A stretch of DNA of 64,000 bases from Voacanga thouarsii (Eukaryota; Streptophyta; Magnoliopsida; Gentianales; Apocynaceae): assembly GCA_026120185.1 (NCBI GenBank), contig JANUWF010001481.1, positions 1,183,001 through 1,247,000 of the forward strand, given 5' to 3'. The position numbers and the translations under genes are program-made. This document shows positions 22,788-35,329 of the stretch, one piece after another (position 1 is the stretch's first letter; the number at the start of each line of letters is the position of its first letter). A model generated the notes under the pieces. It did no database searches and was not told where the DNA came from. It was given only the letters and a program-made list of their open reading frames with translations.

Positions 22788-23911
22788 CCTACAAAATTCT
22801 ATAACTTTCTATAGAATTCTCCAAGCTTCAACCATTTGATCTAAGTTTCTATAGAATTCTTGTGATGACTATGCTAGGTGAGTCACCATACCAAGTGTCC
22901 CTAAGGTTTTTAGAAGTGATGAATCACTTTACATGTGTTCCTATAGTATTTCAAAGCTTCCTACCTAAGTTTCTTGCATAAGCATATCATGTAAGCTCTT
23001 ACATAAGCAAGGCTTCTCACCTAAGCTTCTTAACACCTATAAATAGAGGAGTAGGGAGAGGAACAAGATGAAAAGCAAGAGATAGGGATGAAAATTGTAG
23101 AGAAGAAGAAGGAAAGAGAGAAAGAAGAAAGGAAAACTGAGAAGGAAGAGAGAGAAAGTGAGCCGAGCAAGAGAGAAAGAGATTAGAACTTTAAAGGATG
23201 GATTGCTTGAGGAATTAGAAAAGATGAGAAGACTCCCATTTATCTTATAAAACCATTTTGGTAAGTGATTTTCTAAAATATATGACAAAAAGCATTTTAT
23301 TAACGTAGATATTATGTGTCCCACTGAATTCATTCCTATTGTTATGCTTATGTTTATAGAACTAATGTTCCTATGGTATTAATATTACCGGTTGGACTAA
23401 TAGTCCTTCTGAAGGTGATTGTGATGTGAATTTGAAAGATAGTGGCATTATTAATCTCCATGTAAAGAAAATATTTGATATGTACCAATTATGAGATCTC
23501 ATGTATATTTACAAGTTGTTTTGGTAAAAAAAAATGCAATGATATCCTATTTTATGAAAATCACGAGCACACGCAGGACTCACTGAGTATTTTTTCACTC
23601 ACACATTTTTCTATATATTTTTAGGCTCTGTGGTTCGATTGGTGATCAGTGTATGCAACAGAAATGTGGTGATGAAAGAAATAGGAAATATGTTATATTA
23701 TATGGTTTAAGTTTAGCATATTGTAAGAAGAATTTGAAGTCCATATATTATGGGATTTTCCTATGAATAAATTCACTATATTGAAGTTATAGTATGATTT
23801 TGCTACAAATTAAGTCATTAATCGTTATAAAGACACTTGTCTGGGAGATAAGACGAGGTGACATCCCATGAAGATAAGGCCCACTACGACATGGATATAT
23901 GGGGTGTTATA
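22788..23911 (+). repeat. Truncated second copy of LTR B
   Basis: It matches 8984-10105 throughout, including TATA (23036-23049), purine-rich stretch, GACTCACTGAGT module and end GGGGTGTTATA. It lacks the first about 490 bp of the LTR because the duplication breakpoint falls inside it. It is not an independent insertion. Confidence 0.85.
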
Positions 23912-24317
23912 GTACATGGTTTGGATGGATGAATTTATCTTTTAGGAAATTTCTTCGGTTTATGCTTCATCTTTGTTCATTCTTTTTTTATTTGGAAATT
24001 TTTGGCTCTCCTATAGATTATGCATGTTGATATGAGACTTGGAGTTATTTTGGGAGCAATGTTATTTTATTTTTTTTTTTTTTTTTTGCCTAATAAATGA
24101 ATGGGTCTTTTGGACTCGATTTTTTTGTTCATCTTTTGAAAATTTAAAAACTACTATATTTTCATGGAATTTGGTTTTGACATGCAATTTTGAGGTTTAA
24201 TTAATATCTTGGAGGTTATTTATCTTTCATCTTTCTTTTGCAGAATTATTGTGCTACCAATTGATTTTTAGTTTTGAATTTTTTTTTCTTTTGCAAGGTT
24301 GATTTAACATTATGATA
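23912..24317 (+). other. Athila leader, copy 2, with empty site for solo LTR A1
   Basis: Leader sequence uninterrupted where copy 1 holds solo LTR A1 (empty site about 24053-24060). A T run of about 20 lies at 24068-24087. No gene. Confidence 0.75.
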
Positions 24318-25080
24318 TGGATAATGATTAGAAAGAAGGTGTATGGTTATCGGGGAATGATATTCAAGATGGTTATCATAGTGAGGGGGTCAACGATGTC
24401 CATGGAATTCATAAGCTAAGTTATGGGTCATCACTTGAACCACTTCTAGAGCAATTTGCTAGTTCAGCTATTTCACATTTTGAGAAGGTGGAAGCCTTAA
24501 TACGACATCAAGAAGCACTAATTCAAAACTTAGGGAGTGAGATTGAGTGCTTTGCTAAGAATTTTGAAGAAAATTTTTCCAACGAACTTGTCAAGGCAAT
24601 CACACTGAGCAGTGGAAAAGAGCTAACTAATCCTATGATACCATTGAACAATGATGATGATGATGAAAAGAGAACAAAAGAAGAGCAATAGAAAGTACGG
24701 GATTTGTGTACAACATAACCATAGGAAATAGATGAGTCAATACCTCTACATGAGAAAATAGGAGTAGAAAAGAAAAAACATCCGTCTCTTGTTCCATTTC
24801 TGGATATTTTGAAGAAAATGAAAAGATGAGGAGCAATTTAAAAAGTTCTTGGAGTTATTCAAACAACTGCAAATCAATCTACCACTTGTTGAGGCCCAAA
24901 CACCAATGCCCAAGTACGCTAAATTTTTTAAAGATATTCTGTCCAATAAGAGGACGTTAGAAGAATTGTCTACTATTACCTTGAATGCAAAATGTTCTAC
25001 CCTCTTCTAACACAATGAAATGCTGCCACATAAATTGAAAGATCCAGGAAGTTTTTCTATTTCTTGTGTGATTAGTAGTA
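24318..25080 (+). pseudogene. Athila gag remnant, copy 2
   Basis: Same gag as 14805-15560. It starts MDND at 24318 with a stop right after, then GVWLSGNDIQDGYHSEGVND, EKVEALIRHQEALIQNLGSEI, FSNELVKAITLSSGKELTNP, a poly-Asp run, KFLELFKQLQINLPLVEA and TPMPKYAKFFKDILSNKRT. Stops near 24689 and 25008 and a frameshift near 24820 make it inactive. Where the copies differ, each has its own extra lesions. Confidence 0.83.
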
Positions 25081-25505
25081 TTACTTTTGGCACAGTATTA
25101 GCATATTTAAGGGCTAGTATTAATTTGTTACCTTATAGCACCTTTTGTAAGTTTGGCTAAGACAAACCAAAACCCACTACGATGAGTATCCAATTAACAG
25201 ATAGATCTATCAAATATCCTAGAGGGATTGTGGAGGATGTGCTTGTTAATTTTGACAAATTCATTTTTCCAGTTGATTTTATTGTTCTTGATATGGATGA
25301 AGATACAAAACTTCTATTGATTCTTGGCAGACCTTTTCTAGTTACTACAAATGCTATTATAGATGTTTATGAGGAAAAGTTGATACTAAGAGTTGAGGAA
25401 GAGAGAGTTATTATAAGACTTTCAGACAGCATGAAACATTCTTCCTTACAAGATGATTGCTTTATGATTGATACCCTAGACGATCGCATTTTTTATTTCA
25501 TGTAG
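25080..25505 (+). pseudogene. Athila protease remnant, copy 2
   Basis: The active-site region reads YLRASINLLPY, with Tyr in place of catalytic Asp and the same Arg as copy 1. From 25182: MSIQLTDRSIKYPRGIVEDV, then FIVLDMDEDTKLLLILGRPF and IIDVYEEKLILRVEEE. It ends in a family-typical linker (HSSLQDDCFMIDTLDD). Inactive. Confidence 0.85.
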
Positions 25506-27063
25506 GAACACTTTATTCACTGGATTGAGGATGAGCTAGTGTAAGGTTCCCAAGAAATATTGGTACAAGTGGAGAATTCTAATGACAAATTTGAGCCAAT
25601 AGTTTTGAAGTTATAGAGAAATCAAGTCTCGGGAGAATGAGATAAACCATTAAAGGCCCACCAGAATTGGAATTGAAGGAGTTACCGAATCATCTTGAAT
25701 ATGCATTTTTAGCCCGAGGAAACAATTTTCCAGTGATAATTGCAAAAGATCTAAAGAAAGGGCAAAAGATATAATTGGGCTTAAAAATCACAACAAAGCT
25801 ATTGCATTAAAACTCACGGAAATAGAAGGAATCAACCTTCTTTTTACATGCATAAGATTTTGCTTGACAAAGATGTAAAGCCTGTAGTATAACCCCAATA
25901 GAGATTAAATCCAAACATGAATGAAGTAGTTAAGGGAAAAATGATTAAATTGTTGTATACAGGAATAGTATATCCCATTTCAGAGAGTATATGGGTGAGC
26001 CCTACACAAGTAGTACCAAAGAAGGGAGGCATGACAGTAGCACCTAATGAGAATAATAAGCTTATTCCAATAAGGCTTGTCACATGATGGAGAATGTGTA
26101 TCAACTACAAAAAATTGAATAATGCCACTAGAAATGTCCATTTTCTCCTTCCCTTTATCAATCAAATATTGAAAAAGGCAAGTTGGACACATGTACTACT
26201 ACTTCCTTAATGGATTCTTTAGTCACTTTCAGATTCTCATTGCCCCTGAAGATCAAGAGAAAACTACCTTCACCTAACACTTTGGGACTTTTTCTTATAG
26301 GTGTATGCCCTTTGGATTATGTAATGGGCCTAGAACTTTTCAAAGATGTATGATGGCCATTTTTTAACGTTTAGTAGTGGAGATAGTGGAAGTATTTATT
26401 GATAGCTTTTCTATTTTTGGGGATTCCTTCAAGCTTTGTCTAGAGAGAGTACTCAAAAGATATGAAGAAGGGAATCTTGTGCTAAATTAGGAAAAATGTC
26501 ACGTTATTGTAAAGAAGAGTATTGCTTTGTGCCAAAAATGTTCACCACAAGGGATTGAGGTTGATTGAGATAAGATTGAGCTAATTGAGAAGCTTCTTTC
26601 ACTAACTTCTATGAGGGCCATTGGGAGTTTTATTGGGTATGCAAGCTTCTACAAGAAATTCAAGTAGGACTTCTCAAAAATCTCTAAACCCCTTAACTCT
26701 TTAGTTGAAAAAGATGACCCTTTTAATTTTGATGAAAAATGCTTATCTCCTTTTAATTTGTTAAAGGAAAAGTTTATTAACTCTCCCATTTTAGTTGTTC
26801 CTGATTGTCCCTCCCTTTTGAGCTAATGTGTGATGCTAGTGATTATGTAGTCGGTGCAATTCTTGGACAAAGGCAGGGAACGTACTTTTAGCTAATCATT
26901 TATGCGAGCAAAACTCTCATAGTAGTACAAGAATATTACACTACCACAGAAAAATAGTGACTAGCAATAGCATTTGCTTTTGATAAATTTCATCCTTACC
27001 TTATCTTATCTAAAGCTGTGGTTTACACTGATTACTCTGCACTAAAATATCTCTCCCAAACGT
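25506..27063 (+). pseudogene. Athila reverse transcriptase/RNase H remnant, copy 2
   Basis: The linker has PPELELKELPNHLEYAFLAR and HKILLDKDVKPVV. RT has SPTQVVPKKGGMTVAPNENN, then LIPIRLVT-stop-WRMCINYKKLNNATR and CMPFGLCNGPRTFQRCMMAIF. The catalytic box at 26395-26409 reads FIDSF instead of FxDDF. RNase H follows with FIGYASFYKKF, NFDEKCLSPFNLLKEKF and [12 protein letters not shown]. Many stops are TAG or TGA where a Trp, Gln or Arg codon is expected. It retains the 94 bp that copy 1 has lost. Confidence 0.87.
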
Positions 27064-28541
27064 GATTTTAAGCCTAGATTGGTAAGATGGGTGTTATTAT
27101 TGCAAGAATTTAACTTGGAGATCAAGGATAAGAAAGGAACTAAGAACTTAGCTATAGATCTCCTGTCGAGGATAGAAAGCCCAACTCTTAAAACTCTGAA
27201 GGAAGAAGAGATCAATGATGTCTTTCCAGATGAACAACTTCAATGGGTTGAATGTAAGAATTCTGTTTCTCCTTGGTTTATTGATTGTGCTAATTTTCTT
27301 GCAGCAGGTATCCTTTCAAAAGGACTTACTCTCCAACAAATGAAGAAACCCCTTTTTGATGTAAAGTATTTCTTTCGGGAGAATCTTTTCTTGTTTTGTT
27401 GTTGTGTAGATCATGTCATTCGAAGATGTGTAGATATTGTTGATTCTAGGGACATTCTCTAACATTATCATAAAAGACCAGCTGGAAGGCATTATCAAGT
27501 AAATAGGACAACAAGAAATGTCATTGGCTTTAGATTCTACTGGCTTTCCATAATCAAGGATGTAGATAGGTTTGTGACAAATTGCAATGGATGCCAGCAG
27601 ACAAGTAATATCTCTAAAACTCATGAGATGCTCCTTTCCATTTTCCAAGCCTGTGAGATATTTTATTATTAGGGATCGATTTTATGGGACCTTTTCTAAG
27701 TTCTTTTGGTAATAAGTATATTTTGGGGGCTGTTGACTATGTATCTAAGTGGATCGAAGCACAGGCATTGCCTGCTAATAGTGCCAGAGTGGTGATTAAA
27801 TTTCTAAAGAAGTTATTTACTCGTTTTGGTGTGCCTAGAGTGCTTAAAAGTGATATAGTAACTCATTTTTTGGAACAACTAGTTGGAGAGGTTGCCAAGC
27901 AGATTAGGTGTAACCCACAAGCTAGCTACTCCCTATCATCCCCAAACTAGTGGCTAAGTATAAGTAGTCAATAGAAAGTTGAAAAGAATATTGGAAAATG
28001 TAGTGAATCATACTAGGAAAGATTAGACTGTGAAGTTAGATGATACCCTTTAGGCTTATTAGACAGTATACAAGATACCTATCGGAATAACTCCATATAG
28101 GTTAGTCTATAGGAATTCATGTCATTGCCTATAGAAGTTGAACACAAAGTTTTTTGGGCCGTAAAGCTGATTAATTTTGATCTTGAATCTACAGGGACAA
28201 AAAGACTTCTCGAAATAAATGAGCTAGATGAGTAAAGAAACGTGGCCTATGAGAACTCAAGAATTTACAAGGAGAATATGAAAAAGAGGTATGCCAAGCA
28301 TATCGTACAAAGTCATCAATTCAAGTAGGGTGATCAAGTACTACTGTTCAATTCAAAGCTGAGGCTCTTTCCTTGGAAGCAGAGATCTAGGTGGTTCGGA
28401 CTATTCTTGGTGACCAAGGTGTACCTCTTCGGAGCAGTTGAGCTATCTCACCTAGAAACGGGAGCCTTCAAAGTAAATAGGATTCGGGTGAAGCTATAGC
28501 ATAGAGAGAACATTGGACATATTGAGAGACTTGACTACATC
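27064..28541 (+). pseudogene. Athila RNase H tail and integrase remnant, copy 2
   Basis: From 27079: [20 protein letters not shown] and [11 protein letters not shown], then integrase. The zinc module (HYHKRPAGRHY, CNGCQ) keeps both Cys here. The core has IDFMGPFLSSFGNKYILGAV, DYVSKWIEAQALPA, RFGVPRVLKSDIVTHF and [10 protein letters not shown] with broken E-helix context (VNRKLKRILENV). The tail has FNSKLRLFPWKQRSRWFG and AVELSHLETGAFKVN. Several stops and frameshifts. This copy contains the empty site of solo LTR C. Confidence 0.87.
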
Positions 28542-29213
28542 TAACACAATGTACAGGAACCTTAATTTTTGGTTTTTGGTTTTTGGGGATTTTTTTCGTT
28601 TGCTTTCCTTTTATTTTATTTTCTTTCAACTCAGTTTTCTATATATTTGATATTATTTTATTTTTATTTCGACTGTATATATTATTATTTCTTACATTTG
28701 ACATTTACTATATTTAACTTCTTTTTGGCAATTTTTTTTTTTTTTTGTCTGATGCAATTACACTTCTCTACGAAGTTGCGATCACTTTGGTAGTATTGCT
28801 AACCCTCTTTCCCTTTTTATTTTTATTCTTTTTAGTCTAATTTGGATGAATTTATTATTTTATTTATGCTAATAAGGACATTGTTTAGTTTAAGTGTGGG
28901 GGAGGGGTTATGTTAATATTTTCTTCAAGTTTTTACGATTATGGAATTCTTCTTAATTTTTGAGGAGTTGTGTGTATATTGGGCCAATTTTTTTTTTTTT
29001 TCCTATTTTTGGAGTTGGTTGGCCATGATGGTATTATTATTGTGTCCCCTTTGGCATGAGAATTAAATATAAAACCTATTGGATGAGTTTGTTTTTTAGT
29101 AAACTTGTACATTAGGAATGAAATGATTAGATCTTAAGAATTTAAATTGACCTTGTTTAGGCTTTAGTAAAAGGGACACTATATTATTTCTTAGGAATTA
29201 AGGTATCAGTTGT
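28542..29213 (+). other. Athila post-integrase region with internal polypurine tract
   Basis: T-rich non-coding DNA after integrase. A tract AAGTGTGGGGGAGGGG lies at 28892-28907 after GGACATTGTTTAGTTT, a typical Athila/Tat motif just after pol. It is not followed by an LTR here; the true 3' LTR begins at 38847 after a second tract. The region is cut by a copia LTR at 29214. Confidence 0.6.
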
Positions 29214-31145
29214 TGTTGGGATGTATGCCCTCTTAGACTGGGATTCTGATGTAATTTTGATTTGTATTAAATAAAGTTTTATTCTCAGAAATTGTTTGTG
29301 AAATCTTCTTTATTTTTTGTACATAATTTTCGTTGGAAAAGACATATTGTGCTTAAGTATATGGTTAATGTGAATGGAGGTCTTTCATATTAAGGTATGG
29401 ACCATATGTTACTTAACACATAAACTATTGTTCTTAACCGAATGATGAGAATGGGAATCTCATCATGACAAGGTTATTGTGTTATGAATTCTAAATGTGA
29501 AATGGCTTACCTTTAATCAATGAGTAGTCCTCTTATTTCATAACACAAGCATATTTCGAATACGTAGAACTGGACCTGTAGTAGTGGTTTTTAAAAATAC
29601 TATGCGGTAGAAACCTAGACTACTATCGATACAGTGTGGACATGTACTCTACAGCTTGAGTATGAGTTGGTGGTCTAACGAAGCTGGAAGCGTATGCTTT
29701 GATGTACTATAGTTGAGGTTCTTTTGTAGGACTAATATACTTATAGGTTGGGTATACATAACTAGTTAGTTAAAACAGACTTGTTTAAGATAGCTTCTAT
29801 ACTATATCGCCATTTGTGGTTGTCTGAATAATTTAAATATCCAAGGCCCTGGGAACATGACTTAGATATTTGCTTTAGGGTAACTCCCTTAGAAAGCAAA
29901 AATATTCCAAGAAGTCGTAGGTTATTGGACTAGAAACCTAAGGATGGTAGATATCTTTTAGAGAAGTATTAGTGCCCTTTTTCCTCTCTAAATGCGCGAC
30001 AATGTGTAGAAGGATATTTTAGCCATTTCACCTGTAGATCAGAGACATAACTAACGCAGCATTGTCCTTAGGGTCAATATTTCCTTTATGGTGATATTAG
30101 GAAATATTTAAAATGTAAAATACAACTATTTATATACTAGGGCATATTTTGATTATTTTAGTAACCAAGGCGATATATCTTTTTGGTCCTCGAAATAGCC
30201 CGTACATCTTAATTAATTTTGGGTTGAGGAAGTGGTCTCAATTAAAATGGATTTTATTTTATTTAAGAAGTATAATTTATTATTTGATTGGAATAAAAGA
30301 AAAGAATGAGAGAAATAAAATTAAATTTATTATCTAATTTAATTGGTTAATTAATTATTCAGGGCCCAAACCCAAATTGAATAATTAGAAAATTAACTTG
30401 TGCCTAAACTAGATAAAAAGGCTTGAATAATTATTTTGGTTTATTTGGGCTCATCAATAATTTATTGGGTTATTTTTATAAGTCCAAAAAATAAATAATT
30501 AATTTTTATTATTTTGCGCTCGTTGGGTCCAAGAAAAATAATAAAAATAATTGTGGCCCAATAGCCTGGACCATATAGTTTTTATTTTCATTCACGGAGC
30601 AAAAGAGTTTATGCTAAACCAAACCTCTTCTGTTGATAACTTCCAGATGTTTTAAAATATCAAAACCCCGGTATTTTAGTTATCATATGTGAGTTGTGTT
30701 ATTAATTCTGTGAATACACTATGGTGAATTGTGAGGGGAAAAAAACCAGAGCAGCCTTCCTTTCTATCTCTCTCTCTCGTTCATTTTTTTTTTCTCTTTC
30801 TTGATTTTGTTATCTAATAACAGAGAATCGAGAAGTATAGAGACTAGTATTTCCTCACCTATTTGTTTCACCAACAAGAGATTAGGCGGAGGAATATTCT
30901 AAGTCTCAAAAGGAATTGGCATTCATGCAAACAAGACGTAGCAAATGCATAGTAGGATTTCAACCAAAAGATTCAACGAGTGTAGCAAGTGTACCAATTG
31001 TCCACTGGAATCCTTTAGTGCCAAAGAAGAATAAAACTCACAGAGGTATCAATTTTTAAAGTCCTATCTTCCGATGTGTTCTGTGCGTTGTTTTGGTTTC
31101 TGTTCTCTGTATGCATGCTCCTATTTCTTATATTTTCAATCTTCA
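29214..31145 (+). repeat. 5' LTR of Ty1/copia element 1 (1.9 kb)
   Basis: It starts TGTTGGGATGTATGCCC and ends TCAATCTTCA just before a PBS. It aligns with 36886-38240. By eye roughly one base in seven differs over the first 200 bp, and an indel of about 85 bp lies around 29730-29800. A pyrimidine-rich CTCTCTCTCTCG stretch lies near 30765. The element is old. Confidence 0.85.
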
Positions 31146-31147
31146 AG

Positions 31148-31162
31148 TGATATCAGAGCATG
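31148..31162 (+). promoter_or_regulatory. PBS of copia element 1
   Basis: TGATATCAGAGCATG is one G-to-A change from the initiator-Met PBS TGGTATCAGAGC and sits two bases after the LTR end. Confidence 0.75.
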
Positions 31163-33000
31163 AAGCTTTGAAAGGCTTAGGTAGTATGCATGTTAGTTAA
31201 TAAAATTGGCCAAATAATTGATTGATTATAGCCTGTGAACCTTTGCTATTTTGGTATGGGATAGGCCTTCTGTACACCTCACAATTTAGGGTTAGGATCT
31301 TCTGTAAATTTATTATTTTTTCGTAGCAATCGTGTAAACTAGATTTTGAAGGGTATATGTGGATGTGGTTTTGTTTTGATTAAGAATAGTATCAAAATGG
31401 CCACCTAAGAAAGTTGCGAGATGAATTGCAGAGCCTTCTGGAGAAAATCGCAAAAAAAGGGTGGGGGGGGGAACGAGAAAGATGGACCGAGCTGCCAGCC
31501 CAATCCGAGCTGAGCCAAGCAGTAGTGGCTTGATGTTTGTGGAGCCGAGGGGCTGCTCAGCTAAGCTGAGGCTCAAGGGCTAGGTGCCCCACATGTGAGA
31601 AGCATCCTAGGAAGCATGTGAGCCACATGTGAGAAGCATCTTGGGAAGGATGCAAAGGGTGCGGTCACTATTGTGACTAGGTCCTTGGGGGTGGGTGCGA
31701 GAACCCCGCCCGTAGGTCATGGTCCATGGACTTTTCCATGGGCCATGATCCGGTGTGGAAGGTGCTCAAGACCGAAGAAAAAAACATTTTTTTCCATTGT
31801 AATTCTTGAGCAATATCTTTTTTGTTTTTGATCCCATACTAGACAAAGTTATTTTTGCAATTGGTAATATTCTTTGAATATTCTGCATGAAAAGTAATAG
31901 TAAAGGATTTTTAGGATTAAACAAGACCATTATTTAATTTAATTAATGTATTTAATTCTATTATTTGGGCACTTGGTTTAAAAATAGAAAAGCATGAAAA
32001 CGTTTAGTGTTTTATAGCATGCTGTTTATTTTAATTCCTATGTGCACGTTTTCTCAAAGACCAATGTCTTTGGAAATTTTTATTTGACAAGGAAAAATAT
32101 TTTTCTTTAATTAAATGATTAATTTTAACTTAAACAAACATTAATCCTTGGTTATTTTCTTAAAGGTTGTTATCCTTGACCTAGAAAATATTTTGGATTT
32201 AGAAATTTTTGTAAGTTAAAATGGAAAACCATTTTAATTTATTTTTACAAAGAAAAATTATTTTGGTCAAATAAAATCTAGAGATCAAAATCCCTAGAAA
32301 GTTTTAAGGGAAATTTTTTGAAATTATTAAATTTTTAATTTAAATAAAATTAATCCATGAAAAATTTTCTCAAATGGTATAAACCTTGACATAGAAATAT
32401 TTTATAGGTTTAGATATTTTATTTTTTAGTTAAAAGAAAAACTTAATGGAATTTTTCAAAAGATAATTTTTCAAGAAAACCCTTATTTTAAAAACTAAGT
32501 CAGAGAGGGGTTCCAACATCTCCACGGCTGCCGTCACGATCCTCACTAGAGCTCGTGGGTCTCCTTGCATCACCCTGAGAGTGAATCCGTAAAGGATGGA
32601 GATATCACAAGTGTCTAGAACTAATGGAATGATGCAATTAATAACCCGGGACATGTAGTATGATTGGCCTGCCCACGTTGGAAGTTATAGTACGAGGTAT
32701 GTCCATAGGAAATGAAAAGAAATGGTCATTCACTCGATGGAGTTATCTTCTAGATCATTACTTATAAGAGAAATTAATTTGTGGTAACTAACACACTTAG
32801 CTTAGAAAACTGCTAATCTTCTCAAGAAGTTATGTCAGTTTTTCTAAAAGTCAAAATTAATCATGTTAAAGATAATAGTGATGGGGTTAACTATTATTAG
32901 TTTAATATGAGGACAAAGTGCACAAAATTATTTTGTTTTTTACAAAACTAAGAATTCCTATTATTTTTAATTTTCAGAAATAGTTGGTGAAGATTCTTTC
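31163..33000 (+). other. Long leader of copia element 1
   Basis: Between PBS and gag lie about 1.8 kb without a credible gene. A patch at about 31430-31770 is richer in G+C than its surroundings and holds a G run and a repeated CACATGTGAGAAGCATC(C/T)T. The rest is AT-rich. Confidence 0.45.
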
Positions 33001-33790
33001 TGTCCCTTAGCTGTTATTCTCCATGAGAATAAGCTAACGGGTCCTAACTATGTAGATTGAAAAAGGAACTTGGACATATTACTCACAGCCGAGGAGTATA
33101 AGTATGTCCTCTACGAAACCTGCCCTGTTATTGAGGAGGGTTTCACTGATGAGGAGCGAGATGCTGAGAAAGTATGGAAGAAGGCTGACAAGATAGTACG
33201 ATGTTATATGTTAGCCTTCATGTCTAATGTGCTCCAATCCAAATATGAGCACATGGCAACTGTGTATGATATAAGCACATCATTAGCCACGATGTTCGCA
33301 AACAAGAATCGGACTGCAAGATAGGAGGCTTTTCGAACAATCATAAACACTAAGATGGTTGAGAGAACATCAGTCAGGGAGCATATGCTCAAAATAATTG
33401 CTACTTTCGAGAAAGCAGAAGTCTTGGAGGTTGTCATTGACCCCGAGAGCTAAGTGGACATGGTTCTCGAATCTCTACCGGACTCTTTTACTCAGTTCAA
33501 GTTGAACTACAATATGAACAAGTTAAATATGAGTTTAATAGAGTTAATGAAAGAGCTCTAGGTGGCAGAAAAAGTCATGAAGCCATAAGCAAAGGCTATG
33601 ATGGCTTCTTCTTCAAAAACTGGGCCCTAGCCCAGAAAGTTCAAGAAGAAGAAAGGTAATGCAATGCACCAGCCCAAGTCCCAGCACAAAGACATACCCA
33701 AGGGCAAATGCTTCAAGTGTGGGAAGAAGGGATATTGGAAAAATGAGTGTCCAGATCTTCAAACCAAGAAAAACCCTACAGGTAATTTTT
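33001..33790 (+). pseudogene. Ty1/copia gag remnant (element 1)
   Basis: Capsid protein of a copia element. It reads LHENKLTGPNYVD-stop-KRNL, then ILLTAEEYKYVLYETCP, DEERDAEKVWKKADK, MLAFMSNVLQSKYEH. After a stop come SVREHMLKIIATFEKAEV and VLESLPDSFTQFKLNYNMNK. The zinc knuckle (about 33715-33756) is CFKCGKKGYWKNEC, with the conserved His replaced by Tyr. Stops lie near 33058, 33322, 33451 and 33559. Non-functional. Confidence 0.9.
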
Positions 33791-34860
33791 TCTATGTAGA
33801 GTCTATATCAATAGTTGGATCAACTTCCACTTGGATTGTTGATTCAAGAACCACTGATCATATCTATAACTCCTTGCAGGGGTTTATAAAGATTAGAAGA
33901 CTCTAGAAGAGCGAACATGGATTGCGTGTGGGAAATGGAGCACAAGTTTGGGCCTTTGCAGTGGGAGAATTGGAACTTATTTTTTATTGTAATAGAATGG
34001 TAATATTGGAGGATATTTTATTTGTTCGTAGTTTTAGATAGAATTTTGTTTCAGTTTCAAAATTAATAAATTAAGGATATTCTATTTTTTTTTTTCTATT
34101 CTGGTATAACTATCAGTAGAAATGGAGAAGTTTTATGTACTGGGCACATATATGAAAATCTATTCTTTATTAATTAATAATCAATTAAATAACGCTCAAT
34201 CTAAACCTTTAAATAGGGGGGAAAAAAGACCAATGTCAATGACTCATATATTTGACATCTAAAATTGGGTCATATTAACTCAACCAAGATGCAGAGGTTA
34301 ATCCATAATGGGCCTTTAGGCGCATTAAGATTGAAAAATTGGCCTCAGTGTGAATCTTGTCTAATGGGAAAAATGAGCAAAAGGTCATTTACCCAAAAAG
34401 CAGATAGAGCTAAAGAGACATTAAGTCTTAATCACACTGATGTGTGTAGTTCTTTGTCTAAACCAGCAAGAGGGGGATTTAAGTACTTCATTACCTTCAC
34501 AGATGATTGTATTAGGTACGGTTATATTTACCCAATGAGGCACAAGTCTGACTCTTTTGACAAATTCAAAGAGTTTAAGGCTAAAGTGGAACGTTGAACA
34601 GGTAAACTAATCAAGGCCTTACGATCAGATCATGGTGGAGAGTACCTCTTTGGTGAATTCAAAGACTACATGGTACATCATGAGATCGTATCCCAACTCT
34701 CTGTGCCGGGAACACCCCAACTGAATGGAGTAGCTGAGAGAAGGAACAAGACATTCATGAAAATTATCCGAAGCATGATATCTCATGCTACTCTTCCAGT
34801 ATCCTTTTAGGGATATGCCCTAGAAACAGTAGCATATATTCTGAACTTGGTGCCTTCAAG
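33791..34860 (+). pseudogene. Ty1/copia protease and integrase remnant (element 1)
   Basis: The protease motif near 33832 reads WIVDSRTTDHI (normally D-S/T-G), with the Gly changed to Arg. After a degraded stretch, the pre-integrase and core follow: MGHINSTKMQRLIHNG, CESCLMGKMSKRSFT, LNHTDVCSSLSKPARGGFKY, FITFTDDCIRYGYIYPM, LRSDHGGEYLFGEF and GVAERRNKTFMKIIRSM. The D, D and E residues are all recognisable (HTDVC, LRSDHGG, AERRN), but stops at about 34596 and 34807 break the frame. This domain order (integrase before RT) identifies a copia element. Confidence 0.92.
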
Positions 34861-35329
34861 TTAGTACCTAGGACTCCCTATAAGATATGGATTGGGCATA
34901 AGCCAAGTCTTAGTCATCTCAAGATATGGGGTTATATAGATTATGTACTGATCAATGGAGACAAATTAGAACCAAGATCAGAAATATGCTATTTTGTTGG
35001 GTATCAAAAAGGTACAAAGAGTAGTTATTTTTATCATTCCAATGAGCAAAAAGTAATTGTGAGTACTAATGCTAGATACTTGGAGGATAATCAAAGAACA
35101 TCCACTAAAAGTTCAACAAGATTAGAACTTGATGAGAAGTTATCTTCTGAAACAACCTCTTCTGACCTGTTTATAGAACAAGAAGAGGCATAACCTCAGG
35201 AACCTATACAAACGGAGCCTCATGGTAGTGGGAGGGTATCTAAGGTTCTAGAAAGATTGATTAGAGATGTTTTTAACCTAGTCTCTAACCATCAGGAATA
35301 AGATCCCACTAGGTACGGAAGGCTATTGC

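Larger units (their letters stand above)
22788..28541 (+). repeat. Tandem duplication, copy 2 (uninterrupted)
   Basis: A second copy of the segment beginning at 8984, without solo LTRs A1 and C. It contains the 3' part of LTR B (22788-23911), Athila leader (23912 to about 24317) and gag-pol (24318-28497). It ends at about 28541, where the sequence goes on into the unique Athila 3' region. By eye the copies differ at about one base in ten (compared over 10106-10250), so the duplication is old. Confidence 0.85.
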
